64,000 nt of DNA, taken from the NCBI RefSeq assembly GCF_900129425.1, contig NZ_LT670817.1, positions 5,022,001 through 5,086,000 of the forward strand, written 5' to 3'. Positions 34,492 to 42,928 of the stretch are shown one piece after another. This DNA is from Bradyrhizobium erythrophlei. Its GTDB lineage: Bacteria > Pseudomonadota > Alphaproteobacteria > Rhizobiales > Xanthobacteraceae. The position numbers and the translations under genes are program-made. The notes under the pieces were generated by a model. It saw only the letters and a list, made by a program, of their open reading frames with translations, did no database searches and was not told the DNA's origin. The number at the start of each line of letters is the position of its first letter. The first letter of the stretch is position 1.

Positions 34492-35085
34492 ATGTTCAAA
34501 TTAGTGGTCAGGTTTGTGACGCTGGCAGCGTTCCTGATGGCGCTGATCGCTGCGCCCGTCGTTCCGGTCTTTGCCGCCGGCGGCGGCGGGCCTCCTGGAG
34601 AAGACATCATGCGCCCCTCTCCCCCATCAGCAACGCCGGACAGCAAAGCTCGCCTCACCAACCGCAGACCCAAGCAGAAGCAGCCCAGGAAACAGTCGCT
34701 GTTCGACGATCCCGCCTTTTTGCGGGGCTATCGCGCCGCCTATGCGACGATCTATGACCGCAACGATTATAGTGCGGCGATCGAGCAGCTTAAGGCGCTT
34801 GGCCATGACGATCACCCGAACGTCGCGAACCTGATCGGCTATTCCTATCGCAAAGTCGGCGATTACAAGCTCTCGCAAGTTTGGTACGAGCGCGCGCTGA
34901 AGGCCGATCCGAACCATGTGCTGACGTGGCAGTATTACGGTCTGTGGCAGATTGAGCAGGGCAACCGCGATCAGGCGCAATATCATCTAAGCCGGATAGC
35001 TGCGATTTGCGGGACCGACTGCGAGGAGTATCGGTCGCTGGCGGCTGCGCTCGAAAAACCGCCCGGCACCGGTCTCGTTTATTGA
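34492..35085 (+). CDS. Secreted TPR-repeat protein
   Basis: A 197-residue exported protein with a signal peptide (FVTLAAFLMALIAAPVVPVFA-A), a basic Pro-rich linker (about 40-70) and two to three TPR units: DYSAAIEQLKALGHDDHPNVANLIGYSYRKVGDY, YERALKADPNHVLTWQYYGLWQIEQGN, and a final one with a Cys pair (CGTDCEEY). It likely mediates protein contacts in the periplasm. AGGAGG lies six bases before the ATG. Confidence 0.78.
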   Translation: MFKLVVRFVTLAAFLMALIAAPVVPVFAAGGGGPPGEDIMRPSPPSATPDSKARLTNRRPKQKQPRKQSLFDDPAFLRGYRAAYATIYDRNDYSAAIEQLKALGHDDHPNVANLIGYSYRKVGDYKLSQVWYERALKADPNHVLTWQYYGLWQIEQGNRDQAQYHLSRIAAICGTDCEEYRSLAAALEKPPGTGLVY

Positions 35086-35131
35086 GTCTAGCCGCAACGC
35101 CGTTCATTGGGCGCATCGGCCGCGCCAAAGG

Positions 35132-35254
35132 CCATGTCTGAGTTTGGCACGAAACGGACCAGCCGCGCCGGTCTCCTAATGTCCGTTGATCGGGGGACGA
35201 ACGGACCTAGCTCACACGCAGCCGGACGTCTGAGTTTGACCCAAAGCGGTCATC
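35132..35254. repeat. GTCCG-stem dispersed repeat, copy 8
   Basis: GTCTG (35136-35140) pairs with CGGAC (35155-35159) around AGTTTGGCACGAAA. A second stem GTCCG...CGGAC follows and the tail is GAGTTTGACCCAAAGCGGTCATC, the most complete tail in the window. Confidence 0.8.
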
Positions 35255-35313
35255 AGCCACAACGCCAGCATCGCGCGCTTGTATCTCGGCCTCCTATTCA
35301 GTTCCGCGGCAGA

Positions 35314-35370
35314 ACAGGTGGTCCATGCAGCAGCTTGATAGTCCCCGCAATCGCGACGTCGTGTCGAACG
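35314..35370. repeat. 57-base direct repeat, left copy
   Basis: Bases 35314-35370 and 36207-36263 match at 55 of 57 positions (ACAGGTGGTCCATGCAGCAG...). They bracket the glycine-rich gene. On the minus strand they read HDVAIAGTIKLLHGPP, a peptide I associate with spurious or relic ORFs in Bradyrhizobium. Confidence 0.85.
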
Positions 35371-35409
35371 GACCTTAGAGCTTATTAGCGAACTGCCGAA
35401 ATCGCCTGT

Positions 35410-35437
35410 GACCTCAGCGCGAGAGAGCGCTGAGGTC
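35410..35437. terminator. Perfect hairpin downstream of the glycine-rich gene
   Basis: Arms GACCTCAGCGC (35410-35420) and GCGCTGAGGTC (35427-35437) form an 11-base-pair stem with a 6-base loop. It stands 30 bases after the minus-strand stop codon and may end that transcript. No T-run follows, so rho-independent action is unsure. Confidence 0.5.
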
Positions 35438-35466
35438 GGCAGGACTACATAGCAACTGCCGTTGTT

Positions 35467-35922
35467 TTAGTTGTACCCATAGCTGGAGGCGTACGGGTAA
35501 TAGCCATATCGATACCTATACGGGGAATAGCCATACCCATATCCATACGGATAAGAGTAAGCGTAGTCGTCATAGTAGTCATCATATGGGTAGCCGAATC
35601 CGAATCCGAAGCGGCGGCGCCCGAAATCGCGATCATGGAATCCACGACCACGAAATTCGCCGAATCTCCGACCACCGCCGCGGAAACCACCATCATGGAA
35701 TGCCATGCCACCACCGCGGAAGCCGCCATGGAAGCCACCGCCGCCAAAGCCGCCGCCATGGAAACCGCCACCACCGCCAAAGCCGCCGCCATGGCCTCCG
35801 CCCATGCCACCTCCGTGGCCTCCTCCGCCTCCGCCGCCACCGCCGCGAGCCAAGGCCATCGTTGGCGCAGCCAGGCCAACAGATGCAACGGCCAATAACG
35901 CGATCGCTGTCTTACGCAACAT
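35467..35922 (-). CDS. Secreted glycine-rich / tyrosine-rich protein
   Basis: A 151-residue exported protein with a signal peptide (MLRKTAIALLAVASVGLAAPTMALA-R), then a long Gly-rich block (GGGGGGHGGGMGGGHGGG...) with His/Phe spacing, and a C-terminal Tyr-rich block (YPYGYGYGYSPYRYRYGYY). Such composition suits a low-complexity surface or adhesive protein; no function is known. AGGAGG lies six bases before the ATG. Low-complexity DNA opens other frames, which are not genes. Confidence 0.75.
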   Translation of the reverse strand: MLRKTAIALLAVASVGLAAPTMALARGGGGGGGGGHGGGMGGGHGGGFGGGGGFHGGGFGGGGFHGGFRGGGMAFHDGGFRGGGRRFGEFRGRGFHDRDFGRRRFGFGFGYPYDDYYDDYAYSYPYGYGYGYSPYRYRYGYYPYASSYGYN

Positions 35923-36206
35923 GATCATCCTCCTTGAGAAACTAGCTCCCAACCTCGACACGCATTGCAGGTGGCAATCGCTCCAGAGAAACGCTACTGG
36001 CTTCGACATCACTGTTGCTCAACTCCGCGCGAGAGACGCCTGATTAAATTTGAATTCAGAAAGCGCGTTGCGCGCGTAGCGCGGTTCAGGCGATTCCACT
36101 GTTGCGGATGTAACTTGATGCTGGAATTTCGTAACAAAAAAACTGCTACCGAGTTGCGCCACCGACGTGACTTCGATCTCGCGCTCCAACTTCGAAGGTC
36201 TAAGTG

Positions 36207-36263
36207 ACAGGTGGTCCATGCAGCAGCTTGATAGTCCCCGCAATCGCAACGTCGTGTAGAACG
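36207..36263. repeat. 57-base direct repeat, right copy
   Basis: Partner of 35314-35370, same orientation, two mismatches. The stretch between the glycine-rich gene and this copy (35923-36206) has no gene and no GTCCG repeat. Confidence 0.85.
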
Positions 36264-36310
36264 TTGCTAAGGAGGGGATGCGGAATCGGCAAAACCGGGC
36301 AACCGGCACT

Positions 36311-36385
36311 TCCGAGATTACCCCCTAACCGGACATGACGCGGACATACCAAAATCGACGCAAATGACCCACTGCGGACATTGGC
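36311..36385. repeat. GTCCG-family repeat, degenerate fragment (copy 9)
   Basis: Only pieces of the family remain: CCGGACATGACGCGGACAT and the tail-like GCAAATGACCCACTGCGGAC. Assignment is weaker than for the other copies. Confidence 0.35.
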
Positions 36386-36443
36386 GAGTAATTTCCAGTT
36401 CAAAGCTAGACAGCCAAGTACCCGGCAACAAAGGCGGAGCGAT

Positions 36444-36659
36444 TTACTGGGTCTTGTTTTTCGTGTCTTGGGCCTTTCGCTGCAGCAGCTTTTCCTCGGC
36501 AGCATTCAGGGGGACCAGCTTGACCGTTAGTGTATCGACCTTGCCGGTGAACCGGAATGGCGGCTGGTGGTCCTTGTCCGCCACGCCCGTGCGGGTATCC
36601 ACCCCGACATCGAAGTTCTCGTCGATCGTCTCGACGAACGGAATGGTTGCGACGGCCAA
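36444..36659 (-). pseudogene. Arylsulfatase C-terminal relic
   Basis: Seventy-one codons reading ATIPFVETIDENFDVGVDTRTGV and then FRFTGKVDTLTVKLVPL resemble the C-terminal beta-strand pair of arylsulfatases (typical wording ...PFDVGVDTRTGV...F.FTGK...LTVKL). The whole catalytic part, including the formylglycine site, is absent, and no upstream homology is visible. A broken remnant. Confidence 0.65.
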
Positions 36660-36777
36660 CTCGGCATTGTGCGATCAATGACGGCAACCCTGAAGAGTCT
36701 TCCGTTAGGCCATTGGCCACTAGCAATGCGAGCGGCAGACGGCGCGACGCATCAATCATTCTGTCGGAGCGGAATCG

Positions 36778-36858
36778 ATGAAGACCATCATGTTGGTCCA
36801 TGGCGCGTCGGTCATCACAAATCAGGACTGCAAAGGTCGCGGTACCGAGCCGTGGTGA
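36778..36858 (+). pseudogene. Alpha/beta-hydrolase N-terminal relic
   Basis: Twenty-six codons begin MKTIMLVHGAS, the first strand and oxyanion-loop of RsbQ/EstA-type hydrolases (compare ILLVHGAWADASSW in the gene at 53143), then lose homology and stop. GGAGCGG lies upstream. The following 36859-37112 holds nothing I recognise except the next gene's ribosome site. Confidence 0.4.
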
Positions 36859-37112
36859 GAGGGTGCCTCGGGGAGATTCCGAATCTGCATAGTCGAGGAC
36901 CCGACCCGGCATTAAACTGGCACGGCTTGCCGGCAGGTAAGGCGGCCGGATCAGCCCGAGTTTCTTCAGGCACGCCACTATAGTGTTCGGCTTCCACGGG
37001 CCGAACAAAGCTGCACGTGAAACCGCATTGAGCACCTTGAGCACCGGAATGATGGTCTCAACGACGCATCGGACGGTGGAGCAACGCGCGCAGTCAGTAT
37101 AGGAGGACCGTG

Positions 37113-38294
37113 ATGCCCGACCGTCAGCCTTCGCTGCGCAAGACCCACATCACGACTGAGCGCCCGCCGTTCGAGCGGATCGCATTGGTGCTGCAAGGCG
37201 GCGGTGCCCTTGGGGCCTATCAGGGCGGCGTTTACCAGGCCCTGGCGGAGGCCAATCTGCATCCCGACTGGGTAGCGGGCATTTCGATCGGAGCTATTAA
37301 TTCGGCGCTTATTGCCGGCAATCCGCCGGAAAAGCGTGTCGAGAGATTGCGGGAATTCTGGGAAACCGTCAGCAGCTCTCGGATTGGAATACCCTATTTT
37401 CCGGAGGTAAAGCTCGAAGACGAGTTCGCCCACAGCATCGTCAATCAGCTGCGCTCGTTCAACACGCTCCTCTTCGGCGCGCCCGGCTTCTTCAAACTCC
37501 GTCAGCCGCCGCCCTACCTCTATCCGTCGATGAGCCCCGTATCTATGAGCTACTACGACATTACTCCGCTCAAGGCCACACTCGAACGCTTGGTGGATTT
37601 TGACCTGATAAACGCCGGAGCTACTCGCTTCGGCGTCGGCACTGTGAACATCCGCAATAGCAACTTCGTCTACTTCGATAATGCAACCGACCAGATTGGC
37701 CCTCAACATGTAATGGCAAGTGGCTCTTTGCCTTCGGGCTTTCCGGCTACGGAAATCGAGGGAGAATTCTATTGGGACGGCGGCCTCGTCTCCAACACAC
37801 CGTTGCAATGGGTGCTCGACAGCAGCCCCAGGCAAGACACCCTCGTTTTTCAGCTCGATCTGTGGAGCGCGCGCGGCGAACTACCGCGCAACTTGACCGA
37901 GATTGAACTGCGTCAGAAGGAGATCCGCTTCTCCAGCCGCACGCGGGCCGCGACCGATCAATTCAAGAAACTGCAGATGGCCCGCCGGACAGCCGCGAAA
38001 CTTCTCAAGAAGCTACCCAAGGACCTGCTGCAGTCGCCGGAGGCCGAGAGGCTGGCGGAGCTCGCGGATGAGAAAGTCTACAATCTTATACAGCTCATCT
38101 ACCACGCCAAGAATTATGAAGGTTGCTCCAAAGATTACGAGTTTTCCCGCCGCACGATGGAGGAACACTGGAAGGCGGGCTACCACGATGCGGTACGCAC
38201 GCTTCGCCATCCGGAGGTGCTGCAACGCCCGGACGGAGCGGATGGGGTCTTTACCTTCGATCTCGCCACGCAAGATCGCGGAGTGGCTGGATGA
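37113..38294 (+). CDS. Patatin-like phospholipase with DUF3734 tail
   Basis: A 393-residue patatin family acyl hydrolase. The oxyanion loop is VLQGGGALGAYQGG (residues 27-39), the nucleophile elbow GISIGAINSALIAGN (Ser58) and the catalytic Asp222 in FYWDGGLVSNTP complete the Ser-Asp dyad. The C-terminal third (SSRTRAATDQFKKLQMARR...) matches DUF3734 in rhizobial patatins. Acts on phospholipids or lipid droplets; localisation cytosolic or membrane-bound. AGGAGG lies six bases before the ATG. Confidence 0.9.
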   Translation: MPDRQPSLRKTHITTERPPFERIALVLQGGGALGAYQGGVYQALAEANLHPDWVAGISIGAINSALIAGNPPEKRVERLREFWETVSSSRIGIPYFPEVKLEDEFAHSIVNQLRSFNTLLFGAPGFFKLRQPPPYLYPSMSPVSMSYYDITPLKATLERLVDFDLINAGATRFGVGTVNIRNSNFVYFDNATDQIGPQHVMASGSLPSGFPATEIEGEFYWDGGLVSNTPLQWVLDSSPRQDTLVFQLDLWSARGELPRNLTEIELRQKEIRFSSRTRAATDQFKKLQMARRTAAKLLKKLPKDLLQSPEAERLAELADEKVYNLIQLIYHAKNYEGCSKDYEFSRRTMEEHWKAGYHDAVRTLRHPEVLQRPDGADGVFTFDLATQDRGVAG

Positions 38295-38443
38295 TTTGAT
38301 CCAACATATTTGCGGCGGGAGGTCTGAATGGCGAACGCTTTGGTACGGACATCGGCGAACGAATTCATCCGTATGCCCGACTCTGCCTGGCGGGAGTCTG
38401 CTCGCTCCCGTCCCACAGAATTGGTAATTCAGGGAGTCAGCCG

Positions 38444-40231
38444 ATGAAATTTTCCCTTCGCGCTTTCCTCAGCGCAATCGTTGTCGTCGGCATTGCCATA
38501 GCCGGTCTGTCCTATGCTTATTGGGACCAAACGGTTCAGATCGGGTCGACGGCGATAAATTATGTGCGCTATTGGTCGGCTCCCGCCGGGACCCTTGAAA
38601 CGGAAGTCGCCCCGACCGGAGCGGCGGCGCAGCCATCAACCTTGACGGCTTCGGCAGCGCCGCAGGCTGCTCCTGGCGGAACTGAGGTAGACTGGCCAAG
38701 CTACAACAAGACGCTCACCTCGAACCGTTTCTCGCAGTTAAGTCAGATCAACAGAACAAACGCTGAGAAGCTCAAAGTTCTCTGCACTTATGATACCACG
38801 CAATATAGCAGCTTCAATTCCGGGTTGTTGGAGGTGGACGGCGCGCTGATCTTCGTGACCGCGTTCGACATCTTCTCCATCGATCCTTCGACATGCCGCG
38901 AGAACTGGCGCGCGCATGAGGATTACGTTCCGGCTACGCCCCAGGAGGTCAATCGCGGCGCGGCGTATCTAGACGGCATGCTTTTCCGCGGCACCCAAGA
39001 CGCCCGTGTCCTCGCCTACGATTTCAAGACGGGCAAACGCATCTGGGAAACCGCCATCGGGGACCCGAAGAAGGGCGAGAGCGCCCCGGCGGCTCCGATC
39101 GCCTGGAACGGTTTGGTTTTCATCGGCAACGCAGGAGGCGACATCAAGGGAGTGAAGGGGCGCATGTATGCGCTTGACGCCAAAACCGGCAAGATCGTGT
39201 GGGAGTTCTACCTCGTGCCGAAGGCTGAAGGCGATCCGACGCGCGGACCGCTCGGTGCCTCACCCCTCAATCCGTCGACTTGGGGCAACTCGCTGCAAGG
39301 CGTGCCGATAACCGGCGGCGCGACCTGGACTTCATACACCTTGGACCCGGATACCGGCTTGTTGTATGTACCGGGCGGGAACCCCGCACCCGATTTTGCA
39401 ACCGACGTGCGTGAAGGGTCGAACCTTTATTCCGGCTCGGTCGTCGTCCTCGACGCGATGACCGGGGCTTACAAGAACCACTTCAAGATCGTGCCGAAAG
39501 ACTGGCACGATTGGGACGTTTCCGGCGCTCCAGCCATTATCAAGACCACAGGCGGCAAGAAGGTTCTGTCGGTCGCCCCGAAGGACGGCCACCTTTACGG
39601 CTTCGATCTCGACACCAATGCCTTGCTCTACAGGCTGCCGGTCACCCGGATGGAGAACGAGGATGCGCCGTTTGTGGTCGGCAAGCCCGTCCACTTCTGT
39701 CCGGGCTCGGTTGGCGGCGCCGAGTGGAACGGTCCCGCTTACGATCCCCAGTTGAACCTCGTGTTCATCGGCGAGGTCGAATGGTGCACCACCATTACGC
39801 TTATGCCGACCGAGAAAATCGCCGCCGTTCCGCCCGGCAAACCGTGGTCCGGCGAAGCATCGATCAATCCGTTCTACACGTGGGGTAAGTCGGACCCGGC
39901 TTTCGACTGGGCAGGTTGGACCTACGCCGTTGACGCCGACACTGGCGCTTGGAGATGGAGAGCAAAGACGAATTATCCCATTCAAAGCGGCATGACGCCG
40001 ACGGCGGGCGGCATCGTTTTCTTTGGGGACATGGGCGGAAATTTCTACGTGCTTGACACAGCAAACGGGCACAAATTGTGGGGCCAAAAAATCGGCGGCG
40101 CGATTGGCGGCGGCGTCGTTACCTATTCAGTCAATGGGACACAAAAGGTCGCCGTTGCAAAAGGTCTCACAGAAATTCTGTGGCCAACCGAAATCACAAC
40201 AGCCAAGGTTTCAATACTTGGATTGGAGTAA
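38444..40231 (+). CDS. PQQ-binding quinoprotein dehydrogenase-like protein
   Basis: A 595-residue protein of the methanol/ethanol-type quinoprotein family, anchored by one N-terminal helix (about 8-27). Eight-bladed propeller W-motifs occur, such as AYDFKTGKRIWE, ALDAKTGKIVWEF and AVDADTGAWRWRAK. The segment PKDWHDWDVSGAPAII matches the region carrying the catalytic Asp. It is about the length of the PQQ domain alone, with no cytochrome c domain. It would oxidise an alcohol or sugar in the periplasm; the substrate is unknown. No PQQ synthesis genes are present in the window. Confidence 0.85.
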   Translation: MKFSLRAFLSAIVVVGIAIAGLSYAYWDQTVQIGSTAINYVRYWSAPAGTLETEVAPTGAAAQPSTLTASAAPQAAPGGTEVDWPSYNKTLTSNRFSQLSQINRTNAEKLKVLCTYDTTQYSSFNSGLLEVDGALIFVTAFDIFSIDPSTCRENWRAHEDYVPATPQEVNRGAAYLDGMLFRGTQDARVLAYDFKTGKRIWETAIGDPKKGESAPAAPIAWNGLVFIGNAGGDIKGVKGRMYALDAKTGKIVWEFYLVPKAEGDPTRGPLGASPLNPSTWGNSLQGVPITGGATWTSYTLDPDTGLLYVPGGNPAPDFATDVREGSNLYSGSVVVLDAMTGAYKNHFKIVPKDWHDWDVSGAPAIIKTTGGKKVLSVAPKDGHLYGFDLDTNALLYRLPVTRMENEDAPFVVGKPVHFCPGSVGGAEWNGPAYDPQLNLVFIGEVEWCTTITLMPTEKIAAVPPGKPWSGEASINPFYTWGKSDPAFDWAGWTYAVDADTGAWRWRAKTNYPIQSGMTPTAGGIVFFGDMGGNFYVLDTANGHKLWGQKIGGAIGGGVVTYSVNGTQKVAVAKGLTEILWPTEITTAKVSILGLE

Positions 40232-40298
40232 AGCATCGCCAACCGCCTCACGGCGGGATGACCGCCGCGCTTTCCAGGCTGCCCTCGCGAAGCTTGTG

Positions 40299-40430
40299 CC
40301 TGGACAGGTCCCAGTTCGGAAAGATAAGAGCTCCGCTAACGAGGAGGTGGCTGCGTAGCTTCCAGTCGCGTGCGAGCTTCTGCGTTTCGTTTATCTGAGC
40401 TGGGGTCATCCTCCGTTCGGCCATTTCCAC
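40299..40430 (-). pseudogene. C-terminal scrap of a Sel1/TPR-type protein (uncertain)
   Basis: The minus-strand reading MEMAERRMTPAQINETQKLARDW resembles the end of Bradyrhizobium Sel1-repeat proteins (RxMTPAQIAEAQKLARDW). No upstream Sel1 repeats occur. This may be a relic, or chance resemblance. Confidence 0.25.
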
Positions 40431-40472
40431 AAAACAGACATGGCGCGATGTCCGTCTCGAAGGAGATAAATC

Positions 40473-40730
40473 ATGTCACGTCGAACTATTATCTCGCTTG
40501 CTGCACCCATTATCGTCGGCATCGCGTGTATTGCGACCGTTTCAACTGACGCCTTCGCATATCGCGCCGGCGTGGGTCGTGCTGGCGTTGGTCGCGCTGG
40601 CGTTCATCACGGTGGCGTTCACCATGGTGCGGCCGTACGCCGCGGAGTGGCGGTAGGCGCCGGTGCTGCTGCCGCCGGAGCTTACCATGCGCCACGGTGC
40701 GGGTTCCTTCCCCTTCCACCGTGCTACTAG
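40473..40730 (+). CDS. Small secreted Gly/His/Ala repeat protein
   Basis: An 85-residue exported protein with signal peptide (SLAAPIIVGIACIATVSTDAFA-Y) and repeats of RAGVG, VHHGG and GAAAA, ending CGFLPLPPCY with two cysteines. AAGGAGATAAATC lies before the ATG, a strong ribosome site. Function unknown; similar small Gly/His-rich secreted proteins occur in Bradyrhizobium. Confidence 0.65.
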   Translation: MSRRTIISLAAPIIVGIACIATVSTDAFAYRAGVGRAGVGRAGVHHGGVHHGAAVRRGVAVGAGAAAAGAYHAPRCGFLPLPPCY

Positions 40731-40811
40731 ACAGTGTTAGGGCCGAACGCGAACGCCATACTTGGCGAGAACGGTAACGAATAAAGATACTGCTTTTGCT
40801 GCGGTGCATGA

Positions 40812-40935
40812 GTCCGCTTTTGGCACTTTTCGGACCTGAGCGGCCGGGCTGAGGATGTCCGTTCGCGGGGGGGGGGGGTAAAGCAGACGTCCCAGTTAAA
40901 CGCTTCGACGTCCGAGTCTGCCCCCAACGCGGACT
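40812..40935. repeat. GTCCG-stem dispersed repeat, copy 10, with a 12-G run
   Basis: GTCCG (40812-40816) pairs with CGGAC (40831-40835). From here the copy is nearly identical to copy 11 (45712-45820) apart from a run of twelve G at 40867-40878, where copy 11 has four. The tail is GTCTGCCCCCAACGCGGAC. The rest of 40731-41237 shows no gene I trust. Confidence 0.85.
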
Positions 40936-41237
40936 TCCGGCAGCAGCTTCGCTCTTAAGTCGGCTGCCTGGAGCAAAGCGGACCGCTGTTAGAGCACATC
41001 CGAGTTTGACCTCATGTTGGAAAAAGCCGCGTTCGAAAGGCCGCGCGGCGGTCGTTTCCGCGAATTGTCTCTCGTCGCCGCGAGTGACCTAGGCTGCGTG
41101 GCAATCAGGCGGAGGCAGAGCCCTATCGCCATGATAGAATGGGGTAAGGCATTGCCACCAAGAACATTGGAAGCAAGTCAAGCCTGGAGGCGTTGGGCAG
41201 ACAGCGCGAGATTGTCTCTTAGAAGGGAGGTCACGTT

Positions 41238-42140
41238 ATGCCGAGAAAAGACATTATCGACCAAATCCAGAAGTACACCCACCCGTTCCGCATTACCAGC
41301 GGCAAGGGTTTTCAACTGAAGGACTTCGACCCTGGTGAAACGCGCGGCTTGAGGATGGATAAGGGCGAAGCTGCCGAGCTCCTTCAACGCGGCACTCAGT
41401 GGCTCGCAGAAGAACAGGACATGCTTTATGCCCAGGATCGCTGGTCGCTGCTGCTCGTCTTCCAGGCTATGGATGCGGCTGGCAAAGACAGCACGATCAA
41501 ACACGTCATGTCAGGGGTCAATCCGCAAGGCTGCCGGGTCTCTTCGTTCAAGCAGCCTTCGCAGGAGGATCTCGACCACGATTTCCTGTGGCGTTACGTC
41601 AGACGCCTGCCTGAACGTGGGCAGATCGGCATATTCAATCGCTCCTACTATGAGGAGGTCCTCGTCGTGCGCGTGCACGAGGAAATCCTGAAGCGGCAGA
41701 AACTGCCTCCGCAGGTCATGGGCAAGCGGATCTGGGACGAGCGGCTCGCCGACATCGCGCACTTCGAGGGCTACCTGACCCGGCAGGGCGTTGTCGTCCT
41801 CAAATTTTTCCTGAACTTGTCGCGCGAAGAACAGAAAAAGCGCTTCGTGAAGCGCCTCGATACCCCGGAGAAGAATTGGAAGTTCTCTGCGTCTGATGTG
41901 CACGAGCGCAGATACTGGCGCGACTACATGCGCTCGTTCGAGGACGCGATCCGGGCCACGGCTTCGGAGCACGCGCCCTGGTACGTGGTGCCGGCCGACA
42001 ACAAGTGGTTTACCCGGCTTGTGGTCGCCGCGGCGATCGTGGAGGCGGTGGAGCAGCTCGACCTTGCATACCCGAAGGTGAGCGCGGAGCAGAAGAAGGA
42101 GCTGGCGGCTGCGCGTGAGGAACTCGCACGCGAATCGTAA
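41238..42140 (+). CDS. Polyphosphate kinase 2 family protein
   Basis: A 300-residue PPK2, which transfers phosphate between polyphosphate and a nucleotide. Walker A is AMDAAGKDSTIKH (about 78-89), and the Walker B/lid region includes FNRSYYEEVLVVRVH; a conserved PEKNWKFSASDVHERRYW segment follows. Single-domain length fits the class I/III PPK2 group. GGGAGG lies nine bases before the ATG. It is probably cytosolic and linked to phosphate or stress metabolism; a truncated Na/Pi transporter relic follows. Confidence 0.92.
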   Translation: MPRKDIIDQIQKYTHPFRITSGKGFQLKDFDPGETRGLRMDKGEAAELLQRGTQWLAEEQDMLYAQDRWSLLLVFQAMDAAGKDSTIKHVMSGVNPQGCRVSSFKQPSQEDLDHDFLWRYVRRLPERGQIGIFNRSYYEEVLVVRVHEEILKRQKLPPQVMGKRIWDERLADIAHFEGYLTRQGVVVLKFFLNLSREEQKKRFVKRLDTPEKNWKFSASDVHERRYWRDYMRSFEDAIRATASEHAPWYVVPADNKWFTRLVVAAAIVEAVEQLDLAYPKVSAEQKKELAAAREELARES

Positions 42141-42311
42141 ACAACCGCGATTGTCCGAAAAATCGACGTTCAACGTCACTGGTCCGAAAAGATAGCTGCG
42201 ACCGAAGACCCCGATCCGCGACGCCAGGAATATTCAACTTTGGCTGACTTCACCTTGCAATTGCGTTACATTGAATAGCCTGATCGTCGATGCCCCCCAA
42301 GGGAAGCGCGT

Positions 42312-42425
42312 ATGTCGACCACGGTTTCGGTCCTCGGTGGCGTGGGTCTGTTCCTGCTCGGCATGAGCGTCATGACCGCGGGCCTCAAGGGGCTCGCCGG
42401 ACCCGGGCTGCCGACGCCAGGCTGA
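42312..42425 (+). pseudogene. Na/Pi cotransporter, N-terminal relic
   Basis: Thirty-seven codons MSTTVSVLGGVGLFLLGMSV and MTAGLKGLAG match the first helix of Na/Pi cotransporter (NptA-like) proteins, then a stop occurs after GPGLPTPG. The remaining several hundred residues are missing. Adjacent to PPK2, it may mark a former polyphosphate/phosphate pair. Confidence 0.7.
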
Positions 42426-42438
42426 AGGAGGCTATGAG

Positions 42439-42639
42439 ATGTCTCGCACACTTCTCATCTTCGGACTGGTCCTGCCCGTCGCCGGAGTCGCCTGGCCTTC
42501 GATCGACAGGCTCGGGCTCGGGCGGCTACCCGGCGACATCGCAATCGAGCGGTCGGGCTTCTCCCTCTACTTTCCGCTGACGACCTCGCTCATCATCAGC
42601 GTGGTGCTGAGCGTGATCTTGTGGCTGCTCAATCGCTAG
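42439..42639 (+). CDS. DUF2905 small membrane protein
   Basis: A 66-residue protein with two hydrophobic segments (LLIFGLVLPVAGVAW and the C-terminal LTTSLIISVVLSVILWLL) and the intervening LGLGRLPGDIAIERSGFSLYFPL, the DUF2905 signature. AAGGAGG precedes the ATG. Function unknown; it is 13 bases after the transporter relic. Confidence 0.8.
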   Translation: MSRTLLIFGLVLPVAGVAWPSIDRLGLGRLPGDIAIERSGFSLYFPLTTSLIISVVLSVILWLLNR

Positions 42640-42708
42640 CCATCCGCTAATTGGATATCCTTGGGAACTAGGGTAGAATTGGATGCCCCCGCATTGGAGG
42701 ACATCGCT

Positions 42709-42927
42709 GTGAGGTTTTCGTCGACTCTAGCTGTCGCTAGCTCATCGATTGCACTGTTGATGTGCGGCCCAGGCGGCACCACAATCTCGCAAGCCGCAAC
42801 CCCTCGGACACCGCTACGAGCCCATCACTGCCCAGGCTGTGCAGTCGACTCTTTCCAATCCGCATGGCGCATTCACGATCTCGGCGGAAGCGACCGCAAC
42901 GGCCAATCGAACCAGATGGACAAGTAA
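42709..42927 (+). CDS. Possible small exported protein, perhaps frameshifted
   Basis: A 72-codon reading begins with GTG behind GGAGG and has an exported-looking start (RFSSTLAVASSSIALLMCG), but its second half is polar and lacks any pattern. A different frame over 42839-42928 (QSTLSNPHGAFTISAEATA) looks more like protein and runs into the OpgC-like start. I suspect a frameshifted small secreted gene. Confidence 0.3.
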   Translation: MRFSSTLAVASSSIALLMCGPGGTTISQAATPRTPLRAHHCPGCAVDSFQSAWRIHDLGGSDRNGQSNQMDK

Positions 42928-42928
42928 A

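Noticed and set aside
35635..36043. Pro-rich ORFs opposite the glycine-rich gene
   Set aside because: Glycine codons GGC/GGT read as Pro or Ala on the other strand; there is no ribosome site and the gene on the minus strand has a clear signal peptide.
42661..42928. Fusion of upstream sequence to the OpgC-like gene as a longer protein
   Set aside because: The longer frame from 42839 has no ribosome site, and the OpgC domain begins cleanly a few residues after the ATG at 42929.
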